64,000 nt of DNA from Waddliaceae bacterium. GTDB lineage: Bacteria; Chlamydiota; Chlamydiia; Chlamydiales; GCA-2709385. This document shows positions 7,438 through 15,868 of this stretch, piece by piece (within the stretch, counting starts at the first letter, position 1; every line of letters begins with the position of its first letter). Under the pieces are notes generated by a model that ran no database searches, was not told the DNA's origin, and saw only the letters and a program-made list of their open reading frames with translations. The DNA lies in contig PAQS01000047.1 of NCBI GenBank assembly GCA_002709385.1, positions 12,740 to 76,739 on the forward strand, given 5' to 3'. A program made the position numbers and the translations under genes.

Positions 7438-8846
7438 TCTTAAAGTCACTCAAACAAATATTTAAACGACCAAAAGCAAAATCTTCTGCGTGGGATGCAG
7501 CCGGTAGCGGCAGACGTTTGCTCTATTGGCAACCTGGTAATGATTCAATAAACCCTCTGCTTTTGCAGCATATGGATAGTTTGCGTAATCGCTCCCGAGA
7601 TATGGTGCGCAAGAACCCTTATGCTGCAAATATTGTTGATACTTTAGTGGCTAATTGTATTGGCACTGGCATTAAACCCCAATCTAAAGCATTAGATGCT
7701 GATTTTAGAAAACAAGTCCAAGCATTATGGCTTACCTGGACCGATGAAGCTGATAGTAACCAAACTACTGATTTTTACGGCCTTCAAGCTGCCATTTGTC
7801 GTAGCATGATTGAAGGTGGTGAATGTTTAGTGCGCTTTCGTGTAAGACGCAAAGAAGATGGCCTAACTGTGCCACTGCAACTGCAAATTCTAGAAGCAGA
7901 ACATTTAGATCATTCTATGGATAAGCCACTAGCCAATGGTTTTAGCATCCAAGGTGGCATTGAATTTAATCCCTTAGGCCAGCGTGTTGCCTATTATCTT
8001 TATCAGCAACATCCTGGTGAAAATTTAGGAATGAAACAATCAGTACGCGTACCTGCCTCTGAAGTATTGCATATTTACCGCATGGATAGACCCGGACAAA
8101 TCAGAGGTGAGCCTTGGCTTAGTCGGGTATTACTTAAACTCTATGAGCTGGATCAATATGATGATGCAGAATTAGTACGCAAGAAAACTGCTGCAATGTT
8201 TGCAGGATTTATTACCAGACTTGATCCAGAAAGTAATTTCATGGGCGAAGCTGAACATAATGAGCAAGGTGTTGCGATGGCAGGATTAGAGCCAGGCACC
8301 ATGCAACTTTTAGATCCAGGTGAAGATGTTAAATTCTCAGAGCCTTCAGATGTTGGTGGCAATTATACCGCTTTTATGCGCCAGCAATTGCGCTCGATTG
8401 CAGCTGGCATGGGTATTACTTATGAGCAGCTAAGTGGTGATTTAACCGAAGTAAATTACTCCTCCATTCGAGCTGGTTTAATTGAATTTAGAAGACGCTG
8501 CGCGATGTTGCAGCATCATATTATGGTCTTTCAATTTTGTCGCCCGGTGTGGCAACGCTGGTTGGAGCTGGCGTTTATTTCTAAGGCTATTGCTGAGCCT
8601 AAAGATAATAAAGGATTTCGCAGTGTGAAATGGATCCCACAAGGATTTGATTGGGTCGATCCATTAAAAGATCAGGAAGCGCAAGCCATGTCGGTGCGCA
8701 ATGGCTTTAAAAGCAGATCTGAGGTTGTCTCTGAGCTTGGTTATGATGTTGAAGAAATTGATCAGGAAATCTTTAGCGATCATGAGCGCAGCAAACGCCT
8801 TAATTTACAATTTGATTCAGATGTCAGGGATAAACGCGATGCATAA
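7434..8846 (+). CDS. B: Portal protein, lambda gpB family
   Basis: A 470-residue portal subunit that forms the ring through which DNA enters the head. It carries the family's typical N-terminal RSRDMVRKNPYAANIVDTLVANCIGTGI segment, the central GECLVRFRVR and HIYRMDRPGQIRGEPWL parts, and the GMGITYEQLSGDLTEVNYSS block before the C-terminal clip. Length is close to the family norm. It is coupled to gpW by an ATGA overlap and its stop overlaps the protease start (ATGCATAA). No sign of damage is seen. Confidence 0.95.
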   Translation: MILKSLKQIFKRPKAKSSAWDAAGSGRRLLYWQPGNDSINPLLLQHMDSLRNRSRDMVRKNPYAANIVDTLVANCIGTGIKPQSKALDADFRKQVQALWLTWTDEADSNQTTDFYGLQAAICRSMIEGGECLVRFRVRRKEDGLTVPLQLQILEAEHLDHSMDKPLANGFSIQGGIEFNPLGQRVAYYLYQQHPGENLGMKQSVRVPASEVLHIYRMDRPGQIRGEPWLSRVLLKLYELDQYDDAELVRKKTAAMFAGFITRLDPESNFMGEAEHNEQGVAMAGLEPGTMQLLDPGEDVKFSEPSDVGGNYTAFMRQQLRSIAAGMGITYEQLSGDLTEVNYSSIRAGLIEFRRRCAMLQHHIMVFQFCRPVWQRWLELAFISKAIAEPKDNKGFRSVKWIPQGFDWVDPLKDQEAQAMSVRNGFKSRSEVVSELGYDVEEIDQEIFSDHERSKRLNLQFDSDVRDKRDA

Positions 8847-9975
8847 AACCATACCAAGAAATTTTTGCCTTATGCAAAGGCCAATGATGTTGGAATATAG
8901 TGCCTTTGAACATTTAGCACAAGATATTTTAAGCGACAATCTTAGCAATATTGCAGGAAAACCAAAAGATAACCATTACCCTAAGACTGATCAAATCGCA
9001 TTTGTGCCAGTGCATGGCATTTTAACCAAAAGAGCCAGCTTATTCGATGAGCTGCTGGGTATGACAAGCTATGATGCTTTGCAAGAAACATTATTCGCGC
9101 TTGCTAAAAATCCTGCTGTTGAAACCATTGTGCTAGATATCGATAGCCCTGGTGGTGAAATTAGCGGCTTATTTGATTTGTGTGATTTTATTTTATCCGT
9201 TAAAGAAAACAAAAAACTAATTGCGCTAATCAATGAGTCTGCTTTTTCTGCAGGCTATGCGATTGCATCCTGCGCTGATGAAATATTACTTAATCAAACC
9301 GCAGGTGTTGGTAGCATTGGCGTGATTGCCACCCATATTGACCAAAGTGGTTTTGATGCCAAACAAGGGCTTGCTTATACCACCGTCTATGCAGGCCAAC
9401 ATAAAAATGATTTAAATCCCCATAGTCCAATGACAGAAGAGGCTAAATCTAATCTGCAACAAGAAGTCGATAGGCTCTATCAGTTATTTGTTGGTTTGGT
9501 TGCTAAAAATAGAGGATTAACGCCAGAGCAAGTGATGAATACAGAAGCGGCCTGTTTTTTTGGTGAAGATGCGATTTCTCATCATTTAGCGGACAAATTA
9601 ATTTCATTTGCTGAATGGATACCAAGAGTGACGTCATTAACCCATTTTAAGAGGAATCAGACCATGGCTGAAGAAACAATTGATATAGCGGCTTTAGAAG
9701 ATAAGGCCAAGATAAATGGCAAACAAGGCTATCGAGATGAGGTCTTGGAGCTTGCACGATTATGTAAGCTTGCCAAAGTCCCCCATAAGCTTGCGGAATT
9801 TATTGAACAAGATGTGCGCCCCGATGCAGCTAGGGATTATTTGCTATCGCATTTAGCAGAGCAGCAGCAACAACAAAATATTATGAATATCCATGCCCCA
9901 CAGCAAGGTGAGACGGCTAATCCCCTCATCGATATTGCTAAAGGCAGAGCACAATCTAATGGGAGGTCTGTATGA
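8839..9975 (+). CDS. C: Head maturation protease with scaffold domain, S49 family (lambda gpC-like)
   Basis: A 378-residue serine peptidase related to SppA. The protease core spans residues about 30-260: VPVHGILTKR, TIVLDIDSPGGEISGL and the nucleophile Ser137 in SAFSAGYAIA, with the general-base Lys expected in the VYAGQHKND region near 195. The C-terminal 100 residues (charged, with a run of five Gln) look like a scaffold. The start is ATG 8839, which follows AGGGAT and overlaps the portal stop; a longer reading from 8701 lies inside the portal gene and is rejected. It should process the prohead during assembly. Confidence 0.9.
   Translation: MHKTIPRNFCLMQRPMMLEYSAFEHLAQDILSDNLSNIAGKPKDNHYPKTDQIAFVPVHGILTKRASLFDELLGMTSYDALQETLFALAKNPAVETIVLDIDSPGGEISGLFDLCDFILSVKENKKLIALINESAFSAGYAIASCADEILLNQTAGVGSIGVIATHIDQSGFDAKQGLAYTTVYAGQHKNDLNPHSPMTEEAKSNLQQEVDRLYQLFVGLVAKNRGLTPEQVMNTEAACFFGEDAISHHLADKLISFAEWIPRVTSLTHFKRNQTMAEETIDIAALEDKAKINGKQGYRDEVLELARLCKLAKVPHKLAEFIEQDVRPDAARDYLLSHLAEQQQQQNIMNIHAPQQGETANPLIDIAKGRAQSNGRSV
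9664..9975 (+). CDS. Nested head scaffold protein (lambda Nu3-like), internal start in the protease gene
   Basis: An internal ATG at 9664 lies in the same frame as the protease gene and is preceded by AAGAGGAA at suitable spacing. It would give a 103-residue acidic, helical protein (MAEETIDIAALEDKAK...) identical to the C-terminus of the protease. In lambda, Nu3 is made in exactly this way from gene C. The ribosome binding site and the domain boundary support it; expression is inferred. Confidence 0.7.
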   Translation: MAEETIDIAALEDKAKINGKQGYRDEVLELARLCKLAKVPHKLAEFIEQDVRPDAARDYLLSHLAEQQQQQNIMNIHAPQQGETANPLIDIAKGRAQSNGRSV

Positions 9976-10343
9976 GCGTTGCAATTGAACCAAATAATTT
10001 AGGTGATTTATTAAAATATGAAACCAGTAATCTTTACTCACGTGAAGCGGTTGATGTGGCCTCTGGCCAAAATCTAAAGCTTGGTACTGTTGTTGGCAGA
10101 GTTACAGAAACTGGGTTAGTAAAACAGTTCGATCCACTGGCAACCGATGGCTCAGAAGGCATTATTGGTGTTTTGCTAGAAGATTGTGATGCAAGTAGCG
10201 GCAGTAAAAAAGCATTAATGCTCACGCGGGAGGCGATCCTTGCCGATCATGCGGTGATTTGGCCAAGTCTCACCGAAGAGCAAGAAGCAGCTGCGATTGC
10301 TCAATTAGAATCTCGTGGAATTATTATCCGTAAAGGAGTGTAA
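9972..10343 (+). CDS. D: Head decoration protein, lambda gpD family
   Basis: A 123-residue capsid-stabilising protein. It shows the family pattern: NLYSREAVDVASGQNLKLGTV near the start, then DGSEGIIGVLLEDCDA and REAILADHAVIWP, ending in RGIIIRKGV. In lambda, gpD trimers bind the expanded capsid and stabilise it. It overlaps the protease stop by 4 bp (ATGA) and precedes the major capsid gene, as in lambda. The length is slightly above that of lambda gpD, which is normal for relatives. Confidence 0.88.
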   Translation: MSVAIEPNNLGDLLKYETSNLYSREAVDVASGQNLKLGTVVGRVTETGLVKQFDPLATDGSEGIIGVLLEDCDASSGSKKALMLTREAILADHAVIWPSLTEEQEAAAIAQLESRGIIIRKGV

Positions 10344-10347
10344 CATT

Positions 10348-11349
10348 ATGCAAAACCCATTTTCAAATACTGCTTTTGATATGACGGCATTAACTGCCAG
10401 TATCAATTTACTGCCAAATAACTATGGCAAAATCGAATCAATGAATTTATTTCCTGGCAAGGCGGTACGCTTTCGCCATATTGCTGTTGAAGAAAAAAAT
10501 GGCGTTCTAAATTTATTGCCAACACAGCATCCAGGCGCACCTGGCACAGTCGGTAAGCGTGATAAAAGAAAAGTCAGAACTTTTAGTATTCCGCATATCC
10601 CACATGATGATGTGGTGTTACCTGAAGAAGTACAAGGTATTAGAGCTTTTGGTAGTGAAACCGAAGTTCAAGCACTGGCCAATGTGTTAACCGATCACCT
10701 GCAATCTATGCGCAATAAACATGCAATTACTTTAGAGCACTTACGTATGGGCGCTTTAAAAGGCGTGATTTTAGATGCTGATGGCAGCACTTTGGTAAAT
10801 CTTTATGATGAATTTGAAATTCAGCCAAAAGAAGTAAGCTTTGCGCTGGGTACAGCTACCACTGATGTTAAGAAAAAATGTCTAGAGGTCTTGCGCCATA
10901 TCGAAGATAATTTGCGCGGTGAATACATGACATCAGTGCATGCCTTGGTAAGCCCTGAATTTTTTGATGCACTCACCTCACATGCCAAAGTAAAGGAAGC
11001 TTATGAGAGGTGGCAAGACGGATTAGGATTGCGTGCAGATATGAGATCTGGATTTAGCTTTGCAGGGATTACCTTTGAAGAATATCGCGGGCAAGCAACC
11101 GATCCAGATGGCAATGTTAGACGCTTTATCGCCCAAGATACAGCCCATTGTTTCCCACTTGGTACCAGTGAAACATTTAGCACTTATTTTGCGCCAGCTG
11201 ATTTTAATGAAACGGTAAATACCTTAGGTAAACCGCTTTATGCTAAGCAAGAGCCAAGACGCTTTGAACGTGGTACTGATTTGCATACGCAATCGAATCC
11301 ACTGCCAATGTGCCATAGACCTGGAGTGCTGGTTAAACTAACGGTCTAG
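10348..11349 (+). CDS. E: Major capsid protein, lambda gpE family
   Basis: A 333-residue major head protein. Recognisable parts are the N-terminal FDMTALTASINLLPNNYGKI, the central FSIPHIPHDDVVLPEEVQGIRAF and the C-terminal MCHRPGVLVKLTV. The start is ATG 10348, which follows AAAGGAGTG at 10334-10340; a longer reading from 10315 overlaps the decoration gene without a site. It is followed after 4 bp by the joining protein gene. It looks intact and typical in length. Confidence 0.95.
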   Translation: MQNPFSNTAFDMTALTASINLLPNNYGKIESMNLFPGKAVRFRHIAVEEKNGVLNLLPTQHPGAPGTVGKRDKRKVRTFSIPHIPHDDVVLPEEVQGIRAFGSETEVQALANVLTDHLQSMRNKHAITLEHLRMGALKGVILDADGSTLVNLYDEFEIQPKEVSFALGTATTDVKKKCLEVLRHIEDNLRGEYMTSVHALVSPEFFDALTSHAKVKEAYERWQDGLGLRADMRSGFSFAGITFEEYRGQATDPDGNVRRFIAQDTAHCFPLGTSETFSTYFAPADFNETVNTLGKPLYAKQEPRRFERGTDLHTQSNPLPMCHRPGVLVKLTV

Positions 11350-11353
11350 TGCA

Positions 11354-11653
11354 ATGAGCCTGGCTAATATTGAGCGCTTAGTTGCGGATTCATTAATGCA
11401 TTTGGGTGTTGATGCGGTGATTCATGGGCAAAGTATAAAACTGCTATTTAAAGCAGCAGATAGCCTCTATGAAACATCGACCAGTGACTTTATTGGAGCA
11501 ACAGGTATTGTTGAGTTTATCGATGAGCAAGGCGTGATAGATCCGCATGTTGGGCTCTTGATAAATATTGACTCTGCTACTTTTAAAGTGATTTCAGAGC
11601 CCTTGTTTGATCAAACCACTAAGCTTTGGCAAATGCAGGTAATGGAGGTATAA
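11354..11653 (+). CDS. Head-tail joining protein, lambda FII-like
   Basis: A 99-residue protein in the position of FI/FII in lambda-type heads. The pattern is beta rich: VDAVIHGQSIKLLFKAADSLYE, then an ISEPLFDQTTKLWQMQVMEV C-terminus. This resembles small connector proteins that complete the neck. Assignment is mainly by position and size, with a faint sequence resemblance. It starts 4 bp after the capsid gene and stops 1 bp before the next start. Confidence 0.6.
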   Translation: MSLANIERLVADSLMHLGVDAVIHGQSIKLLFKAADSLYETSTSDFIGATGIVEFIDEQGVIDPHVGLLINIDSATFKVISEPLFDQTTKLWQMQVMEV

Positions 11654-11654
11654 G

Positions 11655-12185
11655 ATGCGCGCATTTAATTTGGATATTACAGATAATAATGAAGTTGATA
11701 ATATTATTTCTGCTTTTAAGGCAACTAAAATTCAAGTAGAAACCGCTTTAATGCGCGCACTTAACAAAACAGCGCTTTGGTTGAAATCCCAGAGTGTTAA
11801 AGAAATTTCAAAAGAAAAAGCATTAAAACAAAAATTAATTCGCGAGCGCCTGCATGTTCTAAAATCAAATCGTAAGCAATTAGTAGCCCGAGTGATTGCT
11901 AGCCTGCACGGGGTTAAAGCTCATCAAATAGGCAATATGCGCCAAACTAAAACCGGCGCCAAAGCTGGCAAACGTCATTTTAAAGGTGCATTTGTTGCAA
12001 CTATGCCAACAGGCCATACTGGAATTTATAAACGTAAAGGCCGTAAAAAACTGCCTATTCGCGAGGTGGTATTTCCACTAGAGCCTGTAGCCTCTAACGT
12101 GATTAAATCTATTACTGATGAAAAGGCTGCCCAGCAATTTACTAAGCTGTTTACCCATGAGATGCAATTTATCACCTCGAGGTAA
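11655..12185 (+). CDS. Z: Minor tail protein Z-like (neck/connector)
   Basis: A 176-residue basic protein resembling lambda gpZ: helical N-terminus (VETALMRALNKTALWLKSQSVKEISKEKALKQKLIRERL), then a Gly/Lys-rich middle and HTGIYKRKGRKKLPIREVVFPL, a typical motif of the family. gpZ-type proteins sit at the tail end that joins the head. It lies between the joining protein and a tail-completion candidate and is separated from each by 1-2 bp. Length is close to that of family members. Confidence 0.75.
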   Translation: MRAFNLDITDNNEVDNIISAFKATKIQVETALMRALNKTALWLKSQSVKEISKEKALKQKLIRERLHVLKSNRKQLVARVIASLHGVKAHQIGNMRQTKTGAKAGKRHFKGAFVATMPTGHTGIYKRKGRKKLPIREVVFPLEPVASNVIKSITDEKAAQQFTKLFTHEMQFITSR

Positions 12186-12187
12186 AC

Positions 12188-12712
12188 ATGAAGCCATTAG
12201 AAGATTTACAACAAGCCATTCAAAATATCATTCAGCAGGAAATGCCTGCTATTGTCACCTGCGATTTATATCCTTCGATTAGAAAAGCCATTCCCGCACC
12301 TGCTATTTTTATTGAACTTAGCGGTATTGATCCAGGACAAGATCCAGGCACTGGTGAGCTTGCTATTATTGTAACGATTGAAGCACGTATCGTGATTGAT
12401 AATCATGTGGCACAAGCAGAATTACAAATTCAAAATCTAGCAGCAGATTTAGCGCGTTTAGTTCATAGAAATCAATGGGGACTTGAGGTAAGCCCTGCTG
12501 AATTTATTAACGCAACCCCCGATGCTTTTAAAGCAGATTTAGATGCGTATTTAGTCTGGCAAGTTACCTGGCAACATCAATTACATTTAGGTGAATCTAT
12601 TTGGAAAGATAGTGATATTGAGGCCCATACCATTTATGTAGGCTTTGCGCCTTATATTGGCGAGCCGCATGAAGATAAATATCAGGGGCTAGCAGATGGA
12701 TCAGGGATTTAG
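12188..12712 (+). CDS. Tail completion/terminator-like protein
   Basis: A 174-residue protein with an N-terminal LEDLQQAIQNIIQQEMP helix, a PAPAIFIELSGIDPGQDPGTGELAIIVTIEARIVI strand pair, and a helix AELQIQNLAADLARLVHRNQW. This is the layout of phage tail-terminator (gpU-like) domains. The function is inferred from fold and place between Z-like and V genes. The stop overlaps the next start region by 17 bp. The C-terminal 50 residues look additional and are unassigned. Confidence 0.5.
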   Translation: MKPLEDLQQAIQNIIQQEMPAIVTCDLYPSIRKAIPAPAIFIELSGIDPGQDPGTGELAIIVTIEARIVIDNHVAQAELQIQNLAADLARLVHRNQWGLEVSPAEFINATPDAFKADLDAYLVWQVTWQHQLHLGESIWKDSDIEAHTIYVGFAPYIGEPHEDKYQGLADGSGI

Positions 12713-13163
12713 TTTATCAGAGATGAATCGGCGCCTAGCCAATCTAATTCGGTTGGGCACAGTTATTGAGGCTGATTATCAAAAAGCACGGGTGAAAATA
12801 CAAATTGGCCCGATTACCACCCAGTGGCTACCTTGGATCACCAGTAATGCTAGCCATAGCAAAAATTGGAACGCGCCTGAAATTGGCGAACAAGTATTGG
12901 TGCTATCACCCAGTGGTGAGATGAGCCAAGGCACCGTTATTCGCGGTATTTATCAGAAAAAACACACGGCCCCAAACAATAATGTCGATGTACAACATAT
13001 GGAGTTTAAAGATGGCAGTACCATTAACTACGATCGCGCTAATCACCATTTTAATTTGGATGTTACCCAGGCCGGGAGCATTACCTTAAAAGTCGGTAGC
13101 TCCACTATTGAAATAAACCAAGACAAGATTGTGCTTAAAGCTAATAAAATAGAGTTAAACTGA
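12696..13163 (+). CDS. V: Baseplate spike protein, P2 gpV-like
   Basis: A 155-residue spike protein. The N-terminal OB-like domain (LIRLGTVIEADYQKARVKIQIGPITTQWLPWI) matches gpV, and the C-terminal half (FKDGSTINYDRANHHFNLDVTQAGSITLKVGSSTIEINQDKIVLKANKIELN) is a beta-helix typical of membrane-piercing needles. The first ATG is chosen because AGGGG lies 5-8 nt upstream. It overlaps the PAAR gene by 1 bp. It marks the switch from lambda-type head to P2-type tail genes. Confidence 0.9.
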   Translation: MDQGFSLSEMNRRLANLIRLGTVIEADYQKARVKIQIGPITTQWLPWITSNASHSKNWNAPEIGEQVLVLSPSGEMSQGTVIRGIYQKKHTAPNNNVDVQHMEFKDGSTINYDRANHHFNLDVTQAGSITLKVGSSTIEINQDKIVLKANKIELN

Positions 13164-13450
13164 TGCCAGCAATTGTACGTTTTCAAGATAAATGCAGCGG
13201 CCATAGCTGCTTCCCACCCCGGCCTAATAATCAGGCAAGTGATGATGTGCTTGTAAACGGCAAAGGCGCACACCGCCGAGGTGATAGTTGGGAGCTACAT
13301 GCCTGTCCTAATACACCACCCCATGGTGGCGTTTTAAGCGCAGGTTCTGAATCTGTATATGTAAATGGAAAACCGCTCGCACGAATTGGAGATCCCATAT
13401 CATGTGGCTCTACTTGCGTGGAAGGTAGCAACAATGTATTTGCAGGATAA
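13163..13450 (+). CDS. PAAR-domain spike tip protein
   Basis: A 95-residue protein that caps the spike. It has two PAAR-type repeats: VLVNGKGAHRRGDSW and SVYVNGKPLARIGDPISCG. Conserved His and Cys residues (His in HRRGD, HACP, HGG and Cys in SCGSTC) should bind the metal at the tip. It follows gpV directly, as in many contractile systems, and is complete in length for the family. In phages of this type it sharpens the needle for penetration of the outer membrane. Confidence 0.92.
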   Translation: MPAIVRFQDKCSGHSCFPPRPNNQASDDVLVNGKGAHRRGDSWELHACPNTPPHGGVLSAGSESVYVNGKPLARIGDPISCGSTCVEGSNNVFAG

Positions 13451-13453
13451 GTT

Positions 13454-13792
13454 ATGCGCGGCATGAATAGAATTACAGGCAAGGAATTATCAGGGATTGA
13501 GCATTTAAAGCAATCAATTAGCGATATTCTTACGACCCCAATTGGTAGCCGGGTGATGCGTCGTGATTATGGGGCCAGATTATTTGAGCTGATTGATAGG
13601 CCCATAGAAAAAGGATTTGCCGTTGAGCTTTATATGGCAACAGCTGAGGCGCTACAAAAATGGGAGAAGCGGTTTAAATTAGAGCGCGTCCAGGTGCAAA
13701 ATATTGAAGACGGTAAGGTAACGTTGCTGCTTAGAGGTGTTTATGTACCAGAAGGCAGAGAAATTGATTTAGAGGGGCTAATTATTCAGTGA
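13454..13792 (+). CDS. W: Baseplate protein, P2 gpW / T4 gp25-like
   Basis: A 112-residue gp25-like wedge protein, with the family motif LTTPIGSRVMRRDYGARLFELIDRP at about 29-53 and a C-terminal LERVQVQNIEDGKVTLLLRGVY. It forms the part of the baseplate that nucleates sheath assembly. It sits between the PAAR gene and gpJ and overlaps the next gene's GTG start by 4 bp (GTGA). Length is normal for the family. Confidence 0.92.
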   Translation: MRGMNRITGKELSGIEHLKQSISDILTTPIGSRVMRRDYGARLFELIDRPIEKGFAVELYMATAEALQKWEKRFKLERVQVQNIEDGKVTLLLRGVYVPEGREIDLEGLIIQ

Positions 13793-14625
13793 CACAAGAT
13801 TTAAGCAAAATACCCGCGCCAGACATTATTGAAGCCTTAAGCTATGAGCTGATTTTAAGCCGCATGCAAGAAGAGCTTATAGCCAAAGATCCAGAATTCT
13901 CAGCTTTGGTTGAAAGCGATCCAGCGATAAAAGTTCTAGAAATTGCCGCTTGGCGTGAGTTTTTATTAAGGCAAAGAATTAATGATGCAGCGCGCGCTAA
14001 TTTATTAGCTTTTGCAGGTAGCACGGATTTAGATCACCTGGCTGCTTTTTATAATGCTCAGCGCATGGATGCTGAATCAGATCTGGCCTTTAGAAAACGC
14101 GTGCAAGCTAAAATTGCAGGCTGGTCTACCGCAGGGAGTCGTGATTATTATCGTTATCATGCATTATCTGCTAGCACCAGAGTATTAGATGCTAGAGCAG
14201 ATTCGCCATTACCAGGACAGGTGCGCATTTCTATTCTAGCTGCTGATAATCAAGGGATTGCAGATGATGCTTTGCTGCAAACAGTCACCGATGCTGTTAC
14301 CAATGATACGGTTCGGGTATTAACAGATAGTGTTGAGGTGGTAGCCTGCGGCATTAAAGCAACGCCGATTACTGCTGATATTACCCTTTATCCTGAAAGT
14401 AATGCTGAGATTATTGCGCAAGCAAAAACCAGATTAAGCAAAGCTATTAGTGAACAAAAACGTTTAGGCTGGGATTTAACCCGTTCTTGGATTATGGGTA
14501 ATTTGTTTGTTGAAGGCATGCAAAAAATTGAAATCACATCGCCTGTAGAAGATATAGAAATTGCTGAGAACGAATGTGTTGCTATTGATTTAATCGAATT
14601 AACATTAAAGGATAGGAGGTGGTAA
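13789..14625 (+). CDS. J: Baseplate assembly protein J
   Basis: A 278-residue baseplate wedge protein of the gpJ/gp6 family. It contains ALVESDPAIKVLEIAAWREFLLRQRINDAARANLLAFAGSTDLDHLAAFY, then the FRKRVQAKIAGWSTAGSRDYYRYHALSAS segment typical of gpJ. It begins with a GTG overlapping the previous stop, with GAGGGG upstream. It is followed after 3 bp by gpI. Length and motif order are normal for P2-like phages. Confidence 0.92.
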   Translation: MTQDLSKIPAPDIIEALSYELILSRMQEELIAKDPEFSALVESDPAIKVLEIAAWREFLLRQRINDAARANLLAFAGSTDLDHLAAFYNAQRMDAESDLAFRKRVQAKIAGWSTAGSRDYYRYHALSASTRVLDARADSPLPGQVRISILAADNQGIADDALLQTVTDAVTNDTVRVLTDSVEVVACGIKATPITADITLYPESNAEIIAQAKTRLSKAISEQKRLGWDLTRSWIMGNLFVEGMQKIEITSPVEDIEIAENECVAIDLIELTLKDRRW

Positions 14626-14628
14626 TTT

Positions 14629-15834
14629 ATGCTAACCGTATTGCCACCCAATGCCTCTGAGCAAGAAAAGAACTTAGAAATTGCCAGCAATTACCCGCTT
14701 GATCCAACCATTATTCGTGGCGCTAAATTTGTGCCACTTGATGAAATTATCCCTTGGTTATTATACGAATATAGTTTGGGTGAGATTTCTGTTTGGCTAC
14801 CCGATCCAAAACTAGCTATCGAGCAAGGCGTATATTTTCATCGCATTAAAGGCACGCCAAAAGCATTACGCATGGCACTAAGTTGGGCCAACATTAATGA
14901 TATCATCATTGAAGAAGAGCCGCCTGGTGAGCATTTTTCTGAATTTCAGGTGGGGATTATTGATAATGTGCCCAATAATTTTTTTGTAGGTAGTGTTGTT
15001 AATCTTGCAAAGCTAGCAGCCCCTGCTAGATCACGTTTGATGCGCATGTATAACCAGCTGTATGATATACGCCGCTTTAAATTAGATGAAAGTGACTGGG
15101 GTGATTTACTCTCAGATTATTCTGGTGTGCGCATTGATGGCAAAGATCCGGTATTATCTTTTGGCAGAGAAAACCAGTTTTATTCTGAAGCAAGTACTAT
15201 TATTTTAAAATGTGCTTATAAAAGTGAGCAATTTACCGCAGCAATTAGTGATGATTTATATCGGTTAGATGTCGCCATCATTGATGAGTCCCCACATCAT
15301 GTGGCTAATCATAATTTTATTTTAGAGCGACTGATCACCCAAGAAAATTTAGATCCATTATTCAAAGCAGAAAATCCACTGCTGCGCTGGTATGGTTTTA
15401 TCAAAGGCCAAATTATTTTATCAGATTCTGTTTTAGGTGAGATTAATAGCTGCTTTCCTGCCAAGCAAAACGTGGAATTTGGACAAACAGCCAAGTTAGA
15501 TGAAGATTTATTATCCCATCATCTATGGGCTATAGCTGAACTTGCCATTTTAGAACGCTTATTTGCTGATTATGCCAGCAATACCGAAAATTTATTTGAG
15601 TTTAAAGAAAGTAAAACCGCACGCTTGCAGGATTATTATTCTGCGCTTTCCCCTGAGCACAAATGGCCAAGTTTATCACAAGAGCCACTTAGCTATTGGC
15701 AATTAGATAGCGCCAATTACGCCGATCAATATAGTCATGCCAGCTATGATGGCAGACTACTTTGGCATGAGCATCCCCATTTAAATCGTTCTTGGACAGA
15801 TCATTCGCCGATTGTGAATATAACCCATAACTAA
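14629..15834 (+). CDS. I: Tail protein I with C-terminal extension
   Basis: A 401-residue protein. The first 190 residues match P2 gpI: LPPNASEQEKNLEIA, then FVPLDEIIPWLLYEYSLGEISVWL and FHRIKGTPKALRMALSW. The remaining 210 residues are less familiar and lack the short ending of P2 gpI, so this is a longer member that may carry a host-specific or tail-fibre-attachment domain. gpI is part of the baseplate wedge. A strong GGAGG site (14,615-14,619 area) precedes the ATG. Confidence 0.82.
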   Translation: MLTVLPPNASEQEKNLEIASNYPLDPTIIRGAKFVPLDEIIPWLLYEYSLGEISVWLPDPKLAIEQGVYFHRIKGTPKALRMALSWANINDIIIEEEPPGEHFSEFQVGIIDNVPNNFFVGSVVNLAKLAAPARSRLMRMYNQLYDIRRFKLDESDWGDLLSDYSGVRIDGKDPVLSFGRENQFYSEASTIILKCAYKSEQFTAAISDDLYRLDVAIIDESPHHVANHNFILERLITQENLDPLFKAENPLLRWYGFIKGQIILSDSVLGEINSCFPAKQNVEFGQTAKLDEDLLSHHLWAIAELAILERLFADYASNTENLFEFKESKTARLQDYYSALSPEHKWPSLSQEPLSYWQLDSANYADQYSHASYDGRLLWHEHPHLNRSWTDHSPIVNITHN

Positions 15835-15868
15835 TTGTTGATTGCAATTTTAACATTGAGGGTCATTC

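Noticed and set aside
8701-8838. Longer N-terminus of the head protease
   Set aside because: It lies inside the portal gene; the ATG at 8839 has a proper ribosome binding site and the usual stop-start overlap.
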